Positions 53,020-61,019 of a DNA stretch of 64,000 nt are shown here, in pieces. A program made the position numbers and the translations under genes. The stretch is from positions 620,001 to 684,000 of the forward strand of contig NZ_FMAE01000006.1 of NCBI RefSeq assembly GCF_900094575.1. Reading direction: 5' to 3'. Every line of letters starts with the position of its first letter. Position 1 is the stretch's first letter. Source of the stretch: Bradyrhizobium yuanmingense (GTDB lineage: Bacteria; Pseudomonadota; Alphaproteobacteria; Rhizobiales; Xanthobacteraceae). The notes beneath the pieces were generated by a model, which searched no databases, was not told the origin of the DNA, and saw nothing but the letters and a program-made list of their open reading frames with translations.

Positions 53020-54159
53020 ATGTCGAGACCGATGTCGAGACCGATCCGACGCATCGCATCGCGCGCGCCACGCGCTGCGATCGCCGCCGCCCTGTTCGCT
53101 TCGCTTACCCTCATTTCTGGAGTCCGTGCCGGTATGGCCGAAACCTTCGCCTATGTCGGCAATGCCGACAGCAACGACATCAGCGTGTTCAAGATGAGCG
53201 AGAGCGGCGAGATGACGCTCGTGCAGACGGCCGCCTTCAAGGGCGTCGAAAAGCCGGGCTCCTCGACACCGCTCGCGATCACGCCCGACCACCGTACGCT
53301 GATTGCCGGAATCCGCTCGCAGCCCACTCTCGCGGTGAGCTTTGCGATCGATCCCAGGACGGGCGAGCTCAGCCATCTCGGCAACGGACCGCTCGCGGAC
53401 AGCATGGCCCATATCGCCATCGACCGCAGCGGCAAGTTCCTGTTCAGCGCCTCCTATGGCGGCAACAAGGTCGCGTTGAATCCGCTGCTTGGCAACGGGG
53501 TTGCCGGCGAGCCCAAGCAGGTGATCCCGACCGGGCTGAACGCCCACGCCTTCCTGCCATCGCCCGACAACCGCTTCGCATTCGCGACCAATCTCGGCTC
53601 CGATCAGGTGCTGGCCTTCGCATTCGATGCCACGACCGGCACCCTGACGCCGAGCGATCCGCCGGTGCACAAGGTGCCGGAGAAATCGGGGCCGCGGCAC
53701 TTCGTGTTTCACCCCGGCGGCAAGTTCGTCTATCTCCTCCACGAGCTGAACGGCGATGTCGCGGCCTTCACTTATGAAGCCAGGAGCGGCGCGTGGGACG
53801 AGATCCAGCGCACCACCGCGCTGCCGGAAGGGTTTTCGGGAAAACCTTGGGCGGCCGACATCCACATCACGCCGGACGGCCGCTTCCTCTACGCTTCCGA
53901 GCGCACCACCAGCACGCTCACCGCCTACAGGGTCGATGGCTCGAGCGGCAAGCTGACCACGATCGGCAGCGTGCCGACCGAGAAGCAACCGCGCGGCTTT
54001 CAGGTCGATCCAAGCGGCCGCTATCTCGCCGCGGTCGGCGAGCTCTCCGACAGCATGACGGTTCATGCCATCGACCAGGGCAGCGGCGCGCTGACCAAGC
54101 TGAAATCCTACCCCACCGGCAAGAAACCGAACTGGGTCGAGTTCCTGAAACTGCCGTGA
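53020..54159 (+). CDS. Lactonase-family seven-bladed beta-propeller protein
   Basis: 379 residues. A long Arg-rich N terminus (MSRPMSRPIRRIASRAPRAA) with a hydrophobic core suggests export. The rest is a 6-phosphogluconolactonase (Pgl/YbhE)-like propeller: FAYVGNADSNDISVFKM, DSMAHIAIDRSGKFLFSASYGGNKV, GPRHFVFHPGGKFVYLLHE and KQPRGFQVDPSGRYLAAVGE. The AGGAGG ribosome site fixes ATG 53020. Despite the name, exported members need not act on 6-phosphogluconolactone; the substrate is unknown. Stand-alone gene. Confidence 0.87.
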   Translation: MSRPMSRPIRRIASRAPRAAIAAALFASLTLISGVRAGMAETFAYVGNADSNDISVFKMSESGEMTLVQTAAFKGVEKPGSSTPLAITPDHRTLIAGIRSQPTLAVSFAIDPRTGELSHLGNGPLADSMAHIAIDRSGKFLFSASYGGNKVALNPLLGNGVAGEPKQVIPTGLNAHAFLPSPDNRFAFATNLGSDQVLAFAFDATTGTLTPSDPPVHKVPEKSGPRHFVFHPGGKFVYLLHELNGDVAAFTYEARSGAWDEIQRTTALPEGFSGKPWAADIHITPDGRFLYASERTTSTLTAYRVDGSSGKLTTIGSVPTEKQPRGFQVDPSGRYLAAVGELSDSMTVHAIDQGSGALTKLKSYPTGKKPNWVEFLKLP

Positions 54160-54227
54160 GGAGCCATCGCCGACCTACGTAAACATCCGTAATTTCGCGA
54201 GGCCCGGCTTGGCGTCATATCTCGGTC

Positions 54228-54398
54228 ATGGACCGGCAGATTGTCTTCAAATGCCCCCAGACGGGCCTGAACGTGCAGCATCGGCTTACCGACGAGCCGA
54301 GCGATCGCACGCACGTGTCGGTGTCGTGTCCGGCCTGCACGCGGCTGCATCTGATCGAGCGGGCCAGCGGCAAGCCGGTGGGTGAGCGGCGCCGCTGA
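54228..54398 (+). CDS. Small Cys-rich protein (possible zinc ribbon)
   Basis: 56 residues: MDRQIVFKCPQTGLNVQHRL, then VSVSCPACTRLHLIERASGKPV. A lone Cys-Pro and a later CPAC could form a metal site (only three Cys) with His. ATG 54228; weak ribosome site, but codon pattern and Cys spacing support it. Function unknown. Confidence 0.6.
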   Translation: MDRQIVFKCPQTGLNVQHRLTDEPSDRTHVSVSCPACTRLHLIERASGKPVGERRR

Positions 54399-54611
54399 CG
54401 CCCGCCGCGCGCGACTCGAGCTCTTCGGAGCGAACCTGTTCTCCAATCCCGCGACTCATCAAAGACTTGCTTGTCAAAGACTTGCTTGCCGCGACTGCCG
54501 GCGGCGGCACGGCGTCCTGTTTCCGGACGACGCGGCCGTAGTGCGGGCGGCGGCCATCTGCTATCGATTGGAGGCATAGCCCAAGTGGAATTTACCCAAT
54601 TGGAATTTCCG

Positions 54612-55505
54612 ATGCGTCATTTGCCCCGCGCCGTTGTTCGAAACCTGTGCCCCGCAGCCGTCGCCGGCCTGCTCGTCCTCAGCCCCCATCCGGCCGGTGC
54701 CGCCGATGACGACGCGCCGAAGGGGCCGGCGGTCACGGTGCTGAAGGTCGCGAAATCCTGCTTCTCCGACGTCGTCGAAGCCACCGGCACGATCATCGCG
54801 CGTGAGGAAACCTCGGTGCGGCCCGAGCGGCCCGGCCTGAAGGTCACGGACGTGCTGGCGGAAGCCGGCGACACCACCACCGCCGGCCAGGTGCTGGCCC
54901 GGCTGGCGCTGCCCGAAGGCGGCACGCTTCAGGTCACCGCGCCCGTGGCGGGGGTGATCGCGACCTCGACCGCGCAGATCGGCAACTTCGCCTCGGCCAA
55001 GGGCGAGGCGCTGTTCACGATCGTGGCGCGCAGCGAGTACGACCTCGTCGGCCTCGTGGCCACCACCGATGTGCGCAAGCTCGCGGTCAATCAGCAGGCC
55101 ACCGTGCGGATCCCAGGTGGCGGCGACATCAGCGGCAAGGTGCGCCGCATCGGACCGACCGTCGAGCCGAATATCCAGCAGGGCATGGTCTACATCGGCA
55201 TCTCCTCGCAGAAGCGGCTGCTGCTGAATGGGAGCGGGCGCGCGCTGATCAAGACCGGGCAGAGCTGCAACGTGGCGGTGCCGCTGACCGCCGTGCAATA
55301 TTCGTCCGCCGGCACCGTGGTGCAGGTGATCCGCCGCAACCGCGTCGAGACCAAGCGTGTCGAGGTCGGCTTGATGTCCGGCGGCAATATCGAGGTCCGC
55401 GACGGCCTCAGCGAGGGCGACGTCGTCGTCGCCCGCGCCGGTGCCTTGCTGCGCGAAGGCGATCCGGTGCGTCCCGTGATGGCGAGCGCGGAAGCGGCGA
55501 AGTAG
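54612..55505 (+). CDS. RND-type periplasmic adaptor, second copy
   Basis: 297 residues with signal peptide (LCPAAVAGLLVLSPHPAGAA). It shares with the adaptor at 28143 the motif CFSDVVEATGTIIAREET, the lipoyl hairpin (RPGLKVTDVLAEAGDTTTAGQVLARLALPEG...APVAGVIATS), and the ending LSEGDVVVARAGALLREGDPVRPV. ATG 54612 is used; GTG 54585, preceded by GGAGG, would add nine residues. No RND pump gene follows, so this is an orphan adaptor. It converges on the second pseudo-caspase gene. Confidence 0.85.
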   Translation: MRHLPRAVVRNLCPAAVAGLLVLSPHPAGAADDDAPKGPAVTVLKVAKSCFSDVVEATGTIIAREETSVRPERPGLKVTDVLAEAGDTTTAGQVLARLALPEGGTLQVTAPVAGVIATSTAQIGNFASAKGEALFTIVARSEYDLVGLVATTDVRKLAVNQQATVRIPGGGDISGKVRRIGPTVEPNIQQGMVYIGISSQKRLLLNGSGRALIKTGQSCNVAVPLTAVQYSSAGTVVQVIRRNRVETKRVEVGLMSGGNIEVRDGLSEGDVVVARAGALLREGDPVRPVMASAEAAK

Positions 55506-55516
55506 GAGCAACGTCG

Positions 55517-55610
55517 TAGGGTGGGTTAGCCGAAGGCGTAACCCACCTCTTTGCTTTCCAAGCTGACGCGAGAGAAGCGGTCGATTACGCCTTCGGCTAA
55601 TCCACCCTAC
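55517..55610. repeat. GTAGGGTGGG-type inverted repeat, copy 2
   Basis: gtagggtgggttagccgaag at 55517 is mirrored by cttcggctaatccaccctac ending at 55610. It lies between convergent genes (adaptor and pseudo-caspase) and may act as a bidirectional terminator. Confidence 0.8.
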
Positions 55611-55622
55611 AAGAGCCGCGAA

Positions 55623-56471
55623 CTAACCGCCGGCTTCGCCGAAACGGACGTCTTCGAGCAGCGACGACGATACGGTCGGGACCTGGTCGCCTTCGCTGGC
55701 GCGGGAGATGGCGAGGCGGGTCTTGTTGAAGACGCTCTCGGCGCTGCCGGGCTTGCTGAGGTTGTTGAGGAACTCGCTGACCAGCACGCTGTGCTCGCCC
55801 TTGCCGTCGTCGACGACCTTGCCGGGCGAGGCGGAGGTGAGGATGAGCGCATTGTCGGACGCGCTGATCGGCGCGAGACCGTGGCTGTAGGAGCGGAAGC
55901 GGCGCTCGTAGGGATTGCGGCGGGAGGCGTCGACCACGACGAGCTTCGCCTTGGCGCCCTGCTCCTTCATCATCTCGAGCACGCCCTCGATCGACACGCC
56001 TTGGCGGCGGACGTCCTTTTCCTTCCAGATCACGGCATCGACCGGCAGCATGTAGCTCTCGCGGCCGGCCTGCACGCCGTAGCCGCCGAAGAACAGCATG
56101 ACGACGCTGTCGCGGGTGATCCGCGACTTCAGGCGGCTCACGGCGCGGACCATGTCGTCGCGGGTCGCATCTTCCACCATGTCGACGTCGAAGCCGTTCT
56201 TGCGCAGGGACGAGGACAGCGCACGGGCGTCGTTGATCGACTGCGTCAGCGGCGCGCTGGCGTCGGGGTAATGTCCATTGCCGATGACGAGCGCCAGGCG
56301 CGAGCTCTGGCCGATCGAACCGGTGATCTGATCGGTCGAGACCGCCTTGGCGGCATCGATCGCACGCATGTTGAGAGCAGCATGGGCGCCGATCACCAGC
56401 GACACCGTGCCGATGAGGGCCGCGGCGAGGGCGATCGTACGTCTGGAAAGGTCGAGCTGCTTTAGATTCAT
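55623..56471 (-). CDS. Caspase-fold protein with both catalytic residues lost, second copy
   Basis: 282 residues: N-terminal membrane/signal segment (TIALAAALIGTVSLVIGAHA, about 12-31) and one caspase domain. The catalytic His position reads GGYG (Tyr131) and the Cys position DASR (Ser183), a Tyr-Ser pair in place of His-Cys. Landmarks VIGNGHYPDA, YMLPVDAVIW and RRNPYERRFRSYSHGLAPI match the paralogue at 25597. It lacks TPR repeats. ATG 56471 is chosen over a longer frame from 56516. Peptidase activity is not expected; a scaffold or regulatory role is inferred. Confidence 0.87.
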   Translation of the reverse strand: MNLKQLDLSRRTIALAAALIGTVSLVIGAHAALNMRAIDAAKAVSTDQITGSIGQSSRLALVIGNGHYPDASAPLTQSINDARALSSSLRKNGFDVDMVEDATRDDMVRAVSRLKSRITRDSVVMLFFGGYGVQAGRESYMLPVDAVIWKEKDVRRQGVSIEGVLEMMKEQGAKAKLVVVDASRRNPYERRFRSYSHGLAPISASDNALILTSASPGKVVDDGKGEHSVLVSEFLNNLSKPGSAESVFNKTRLAISRASEGDQVPTVSSSLLEDVRFGEAGG

Positions 56472-56840
56472 CTCGCTTCGTTTCCTGTGCCAAAGACCTA
56501 CCAAGCGCGCGCACACTGTTTGAGTAGCGCGATAGCGTCTTTAGGTTTGAGGGATTGGCCGGGGATGTGACCCCGAATTGCGCGCAATTTGCGGCGCCGC
56601 ACCAAACAAACCCTTAACCGGATATAGGCCCTGGGGCAATAGATTGCTCAAAATTTGAACTAAGCGTCTGAATATACTTGATAATTCTCCGATCCAAATT
56701 GCCGCCTTTACGGCTTCCCCGTAGCCTTCCGGAGAGCGATCATGCAGCCTTCGTGCCGGCTTTTCCGTGACTTCCATCACATTTGTTTTTCCCGCGAATC
56801 CGGGTAGCTTTTTCAACGACTTGCAGGGGGTGGCGCGCAG
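56472..56840. other. Divergent intergenic region
   Basis: 369 bp between the pseudo-caspase and the 592-residue protein. It is AT-richer in the middle (56590-56700). A 21-codon frame at 56742-56807 with GGAGAG upstream could be a leader peptide (MQPSCRLFRDFHHICFSRE then SG), but this is weak. No clear promoter hexamers. Confidence 0.5.
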
Positions 56841-58619
56841 ATGGCAGCGTGCCTGATGTCCCCGACCAAGGCCCCCGCGACCAGGTATTTCATGAGCTTT
56901 CATTATTTTGCCGGCGCCGCCTGCCGGGCGCTGACGGCGCGGAAGGACGGCCCCTCGCTTTACGACGTCTGCGATCCCGTATTGTCGGATACGGCCAGCG
57001 GCGATCCGCATCTCGCCAAATTCTACAGGACCGCCCTCGGCAATCCCGCGCTGCGGATCCTGCTCCGCCGCGCCGGCCTGCCCGAGCTGCGCGACGAGGG
57101 GATGCTGACGCGGCTGCGCGCGGCCCTCGCCCAGGCCCGCGACGAGGCCGAGCCCGACTGGGCGGCGGTCGGGCAGCCGATCGCCGATCTCGTCGACAGC
57201 ATCGCGCTCGACCACCCCAAGCCGCCGCCGGTGCCGTTCACCGCCACCATGCCGCAGAGCGCTGAGATCGACGGCGTGATCCGCGATTGCGCGCAGCATC
57301 TGCTCGGCTCGTACCGCCGCAACGGCTTCCTGCCGACCTACGCCGCCTTCAACCTGATCGGCGATCCTGATGTCCGCGGCCGCGAGCTGATCATGGCGCT
57401 CACGGGCCTCAACGCGCGCGGCTACAAGAATTCCTCGCTGCTGTTCAACCTCGCCCGCGTCTTCATCGCGCGCTCGCCCGCGCGCGCCGTGGTCAATCCG
57501 CCCTGGAAAGGCATTGCCGAGCCGATGTGGGAGCCGGTGCAGATCCGCCACCGCTCGGCCTATTACGACGCGTTCTTCATCGAGGCCCTGCTCGGCTTCG
57601 TCGAGACCGGGCTCGCCTCCCCGGCCGACAAGGTCGCGGCGGAGCGCGCGATCGCCGACATGGTCGATTTCTGCGTCAACATCAGTCGCGAGGAGGTCGA
57701 GGGCTTGGGCGGCGCGCGCTTCAACGTCGTCACCGCACTGGCGCCGGCGCCGCATCCGCGCTTCTCCCGTTACTTCGCGCAGATCAAGCAGGACCTCGGT
57801 TTCGGCATCTACGTGCCGGATTGCGACACCACGGCCTGCTCGATCTCCGCGGCGACGCAGGCCGGCTGTACCGACGCGATCATCGACCAGCCGCTCCTGG
57901 ACTTCTATGCGGGCTATCAGGTGCGCGCCGGCGTCAACGAACCGCGCGTGACCGTGCCGCTCAACGACAATATCGACTATGAGGGCGGGGTTGCGACCTG
58001 GATCGACAATCTCAAGGGCGAGCGCCCTTACGGCAACGATCTCGATCCGACGCTCAATCTCGACATTCTCGAGGTAAGCTTCCGCAACCTTGAGCGCTGG
58101 AAGGTGCTGGAGACGCCGTCGCGGCTTGCAACATTGCACCGGATCATCGGCTTTCAGAAGCGGCTGGCCGCCAGCGGCGCCTTCGCCAATCCGCGCTCGC
58201 ACATCTATTATCTGCCGGAGCTCTACAGCGCCTATTTCGGCCGCTGCTATGCCGCCTTCCTGGCGCTGCCGCTGGCGGCGCAGGCCGCGATCGATCCCGC
58301 CGGCGATTTCGATTTCATCCGCCATCGCGTGCTGTCCTACGTCAAGGGCGAGCTGATGGCGGCCGAGATGAACGTGTTCGACGCCGCGCTGGCACTGATC
58401 GCGCTCGGCCATCTCGGCGCCGACCCGCGCGCCTTCGCACCGGCGCTGAACGTGATCGTCGCCGGGCTCGGTGAAGGCGGCCGCCGCGGCCCGTTCCGCG
58501 CCTATGAATGGAACAAGATGAAGACGCCGACGCGGATCCTGGTCGGTGGCCCGGAGGTGACCTCGGCGTTCGTGCTGATGGGGCTGGCGGTGGCGAAGCG
58601 GGCGATGGCGCGAGGGTGA
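56841..58619 (+). CDS. Unrecognised protein with DxDTTA motif (possible alpha/alpha-barrel, terpene-cyclase-like)
   Basis: 592 residues, no signal peptide. Asp327-Cys-Asp-Thr-Thr-Ala in PDCDTTACSISAATQAG resembles the DxDDTA catalytic motif of class II terpene cyclases and of alpha/alpha-toroid enzymes; the third Asp is Thr. It has many aromatic-rich helices (AYYDAFFIEALLGFVETG, YLPELYSAYFGRCYAAFLALPLAAQ). ATG 56841 follows GGGGGTGG; ATG 56892 is another possibility. It stands alone. The fold is a guess from motif and helical pattern, and there is no evidence for a terpene pathway nearby. Confidence 0.6.
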   Translation: MAACLMSPTKAPATRYFMSFHYFAGAACRALTARKDGPSLYDVCDPVLSDTASGDPHLAKFYRTALGNPALRILLRRAGLPELRDEGMLTRLRAALAQARDEAEPDWAAVGQPIADLVDSIALDHPKPPPVPFTATMPQSAEIDGVIRDCAQHLLGSYRRNGFLPTYAAFNLIGDPDVRGRELIMALTGLNARGYKNSSLLFNLARVFIARSPARAVVNPPWKGIAEPMWEPVQIRHRSAYYDAFFIEALLGFVETGLASPADKVAAERAIADMVDFCVNISREEVEGLGGARFNVVTALAPAPHPRFSRYFAQIKQDLGFGIYVPDCDTTACSISAATQAGCTDAIIDQPLLDFYAGYQVRAGVNEPRVTVPLNDNIDYEGGVATWIDNLKGERPYGNDLDPTLNLDILEVSFRNLERWKVLETPSRLATLHRIIGFQKRLAASGAFANPRSHIYYLPELYSAYFGRCYAAFLALPLAAQAAIDPAGDFDFIRHRVLSYVKGELMAAEMNVFDAALALIALGHLGADPRAFAPALNVIVAGLGEGGRRGPFRAYEWNKMKTPTRILVGGPEVTSAFVLMGLAVAKRAMARG

Positions 58620-58627
58620 GGGGTCTC

Positions 58628-58715
58628 GTAGGGTGGATTAGCGAAGCGTAATCCACCATCTAACCTCCGCGGATACGAACAGTGGTGGGTTACGCCTTCG
58701 GCTAACCCACCCTAC
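58628..58715. repeat. GTAGGGTGGG-type inverted repeat, copy 3
   Basis: gtagggtggattagcgaag at 58628 is mirrored by cttcggctaacccaccctac ending at 58715, with a second palindrome inside. It lies after the 592-residue gene and before the thermonuclease gene. Same family as copies at 14410 and 55517. Confidence 0.8.
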
Positions 58716-58835
58716 GAGACCGTCGCAAAATGACAGGAAGTTGAAAGCCTATCTGTTCGGCATGCGCTGGCCGCGCGGCCAAAAGCCGACCACAATTGCG
58801 CCGTCTATCGAGATTTTCATCACAACTGGACGGGC

Positions 58836-59561
58836 ATGTTGCGAAAGGTCCTGATTGCGCTGTCTTTGTTCGCCATCCCTTCGCTGGCGGATGCCGCCGA
58901 GATCACCGGCACGGCAAAGGTCCGCGCTGGCGATGCGGTGGTGATCGGCACCACGCGGATCCGGCTCGGCGGCATCGACGCGCCTGCAATCGACCAGCTC
59001 TGCCTCAACACCAAGTCCGAGCGCTGGACTTGCGGCGTCGCGGCCCGCGATGAGCTCGCCAGATACGCCGAGGGCAAGACTTGGGTCTGCCGCCCGAGAT
59101 CGGTCGACCGGCGCGGCCGCACGGTGGCGCGCTGCGAGGTCGGCGGCGAGGACATCCAGAAATGGCTGGTGCGCAACGGCTGGGCGCTGGCCTACGCCCA
59201 CATGTCCCGCGACTATGAAGCCGATGAAAAGGCCGCGCGGGAGGCCAAGGCAGGGATGTGGCAGGGCGCCTTCATCGCGCCGTGGGACTGGCGCGTCCGC
59301 AACAAGAAGACCGCGATCCTCGGCGCGACCAAGCCGCCTGACGGCGCGCACGCGGTGCTGCTCGCTTCGGCCTCGGGGCCGGTCGCGCCGTCGCCGGACT
59401 GCACCATCAAGGGCAACGTCAACAGCTCCGGGGAGTGCATCTTTCACCAGCCGACCAGCCGCTGGTACACGCAGATCAGGATGAAGATCAGCAAGGGCAC
59501 CCGCTGGTTCTGCTCGGTCGAGGAGGCCGAAGCGGCCGGTTGCCGGGAGACGAAGCGATAA
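58836..59561 (+). CDS. Exported thermonuclease-family protein
   Basis: 241 residues with signal peptide (MLRKVLIALSLFAIPSLADA). An SNase-fold domain (about 22-150) contains KVRAGDAVVIGTTRIRLGGIDAP, SVDRRGRTVARCEVGGEDIQKWLVRNGWALAY and EAKAGMWQGAF. Of the nuclease catalytic residues, the RLxGIDAP Arg and the later DRxGR Arg are visible; the first Asp of the usual GDT motif is GDA. A C-terminal Cys-rich extension (CTIKGNVNSSGECIFHQPTSRWYTQI...WFCSVEEAEAAGC) follows, as in ExoI-like proteins. ATG 58836. Function inferred as secreted nuclease or derivative. Confidence 0.85.
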   Translation: MLRKVLIALSLFAIPSLADAAEITGTAKVRAGDAVVIGTTRIRLGGIDAPAIDQLCLNTKSERWTCGVAARDELARYAEGKTWVCRPRSVDRRGRTVARCEVGGEDIQKWLVRNGWALAYAHMSRDYEADEKAAREAKAGMWQGAFIAPWDWRVRNKKTAILGATKPPDGAHAVLLASASGPVAPSPDCTIKGNVNSSGECIFHQPTSRWYTQIRMKISKGTRWFCSVEEAEAAGCRETKR

Positions 59562-59663
59562 CCCAGCCCTGCATTTTGCGCGCTTTTCTCGGGACGCGCC
59601 GGCACGTAAAAGCATGATTCAGCGACCCACCATCCTGTTCTCAGGCAATAAGGACCGACAGCA

Positions 59664-60851
59664 ATGACCGTTCGCGCGGGCCGGGAGTTTCTGGCCATCC
59701 CCGGGCCCACCACGATGCCCGACGAGGTGCTGCGGGCGATGCACCGTCCGGCGATCGACATCTACTCCCAGGAGATGCTGGATCTCACCGAGAGCCTGCT
59801 CAGCGACATCTCGAAGCTGTTCGCGACCAAGGGCAAGTCCTACATCTACATCGCCAACGGTCACGGCGCCTGGGAAGCGGCGCTGAGCAACGTGCTGTCG
59901 CGCGGCGACAAGGTGCTGGTGCTGGAGAGCGGACGTTTTGCGATCGGCTGGGGCAACGCGGCGGCGCTGATGGGCGCCGAGGTCGAGGTGCTCAAGGGCG
60001 ATTGGCGCCGCGCGGTGCGGCCGCACGAGGTCGAGGAACGCCTGCGCCGCGACAAGGAGCACAGCATCAAGGCCGTCGTCGTGGTCCAGGTCGACACCGC
60101 CTCCGGCGTGCAGAACGACATCGAGGCGATCGGCAAGGCGATCAAGGCGAGCGGCCATCCCGCACTCTACATGGTCGATACCGTCGCCTCGCTCGGCTGC
60201 ATGCCGTTCGAGATGGACAAATGGGGTATCGACGTTGCGATGTCCGGCTCGCAGAAGGGCCTGATGACGCCGCCCGGCCTCGGCTTCGTCGCCGCCAATG
60301 CGCGCGCGCTCGAGGTGCACAAGAAGGCCAATATGTCGACGCCCTATTGGAGCTGGAGCGAGCGCGAGGGCACCGAAAATTATCGTAAATATGCCGGCAC
60401 CGCGCCGGTGCATCTGCTGTTCGCGTTGCGCAAGGCGATCGACATGCTGCACGAGGAAGGGCTCGAGAACGCCTTCCGCCGCCACAGCCTGCTCGGCGAA
60501 GCCGCCCGCCGTGCGGTCTCGGTCTGGTCGGAGGGCCAGGTGCTCGGCTTCAACGTGGCCGAAGCCAGCGAGCGCTCCAATACCGTGACCACGGTGACGA
60601 TGAGCAACGGCCACGATCCGGCGGTGCTGCAACGCTATTGCAAGGACAAGTGCGGCGTCGTGCTCGGCACCGGCATCGGCGATCTCTCCGGCCAAGCCTT
60701 CCGCATCGCCCATATGGGCCATGTCAATGCGCCGATGCTGCTCGGCACGCTCGGGGTGATTGAGGTCGGGCTGAACGCGCTGAAGATCCCGCACGGCAAG
60801 GGCGGGCTGGAGGCGGCGGTCGCGTATCTCGGGGAAGAGGTGGCGGTGTAA
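59664..60851 (+). CDS. Class V aminotransferase (serine/alanine-glyoxylate type)
   Basis: 395 residues of fold type I PLP enzyme. IPGPTTMPDEVLRAM at the start, YIANGHGAWEAAL (phosphate-binding turn), VDTVASLGCMPFEMDKWGIDVAMSGSQKGLM with the Schiff-base Lys (SQKG), and AHMGHVNAPMLLG near the end define the serine-glyoxylate/alanine-glyoxylate group. Such enzymes detoxify or use glyoxylate by transamination; the PucG branch acts in purine breakdown. Neither route is shown by neighbours. A 102-bp gap separates it from the thermonuclease gene. ATG 59664. Confidence 0.92.
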   Translation: MTVRAGREFLAIPGPTTMPDEVLRAMHRPAIDIYSQEMLDLTESLLSDISKLFATKGKSYIYIANGHGAWEAALSNVLSRGDKVLVLESGRFAIGWGNAAALMGAEVEVLKGDWRRAVRPHEVEERLRRDKEHSIKAVVVVQVDTASGVQNDIEAIGKAIKASGHPALYMVDTVASLGCMPFEMDKWGIDVAMSGSQKGLMTPPGLGFVAANARALEVHKKANMSTPYWSWSEREGTENYRKYAGTAPVHLLFALRKAIDMLHEEGLENAFRRHSLLGEAARRAVSVWSEGQVLGFNVAEASERSNTVTTVTMSNGHDPAVLQRYCKDKCGVVLGTGIGDLSGQAFRIAHMGHVNAPMLLGTLGVIEVGLNALKIPHGKGGLEAAVAYLGEEVAV

Positions 60852-60870
60852 GTCGCGCGCGCGCCTCTTC

Positions 60871-61018
60871 CTTCTCCCCTTGAGGGAGAAGGTGGCGCGA
60901 AGCGCCGGATGAGGGGTTCTATCCGCGATTCCCGACTGCCAGGACTCGCGGAGAGAACCCCTCATCCGTCTCGCCGCTATGCGGCGAGCCACCCTCTCCC
61001 GCAAGGGGAGAGGGGAAG
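60871..61018. repeat. Large CTTCTCCCC-type inverted repeat, copy 2
   Basis: 148 bp closely resembling the copy at 17931, with cttctccccttgagggaga and ctctcccgcaaggggagag ends and the ggcgcgaagcgcc inner palindrome. It lies between convergent genes (aminotransferase and SGNH-like). Confidence 0.85.
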
Positions 61019-61019
61019 A

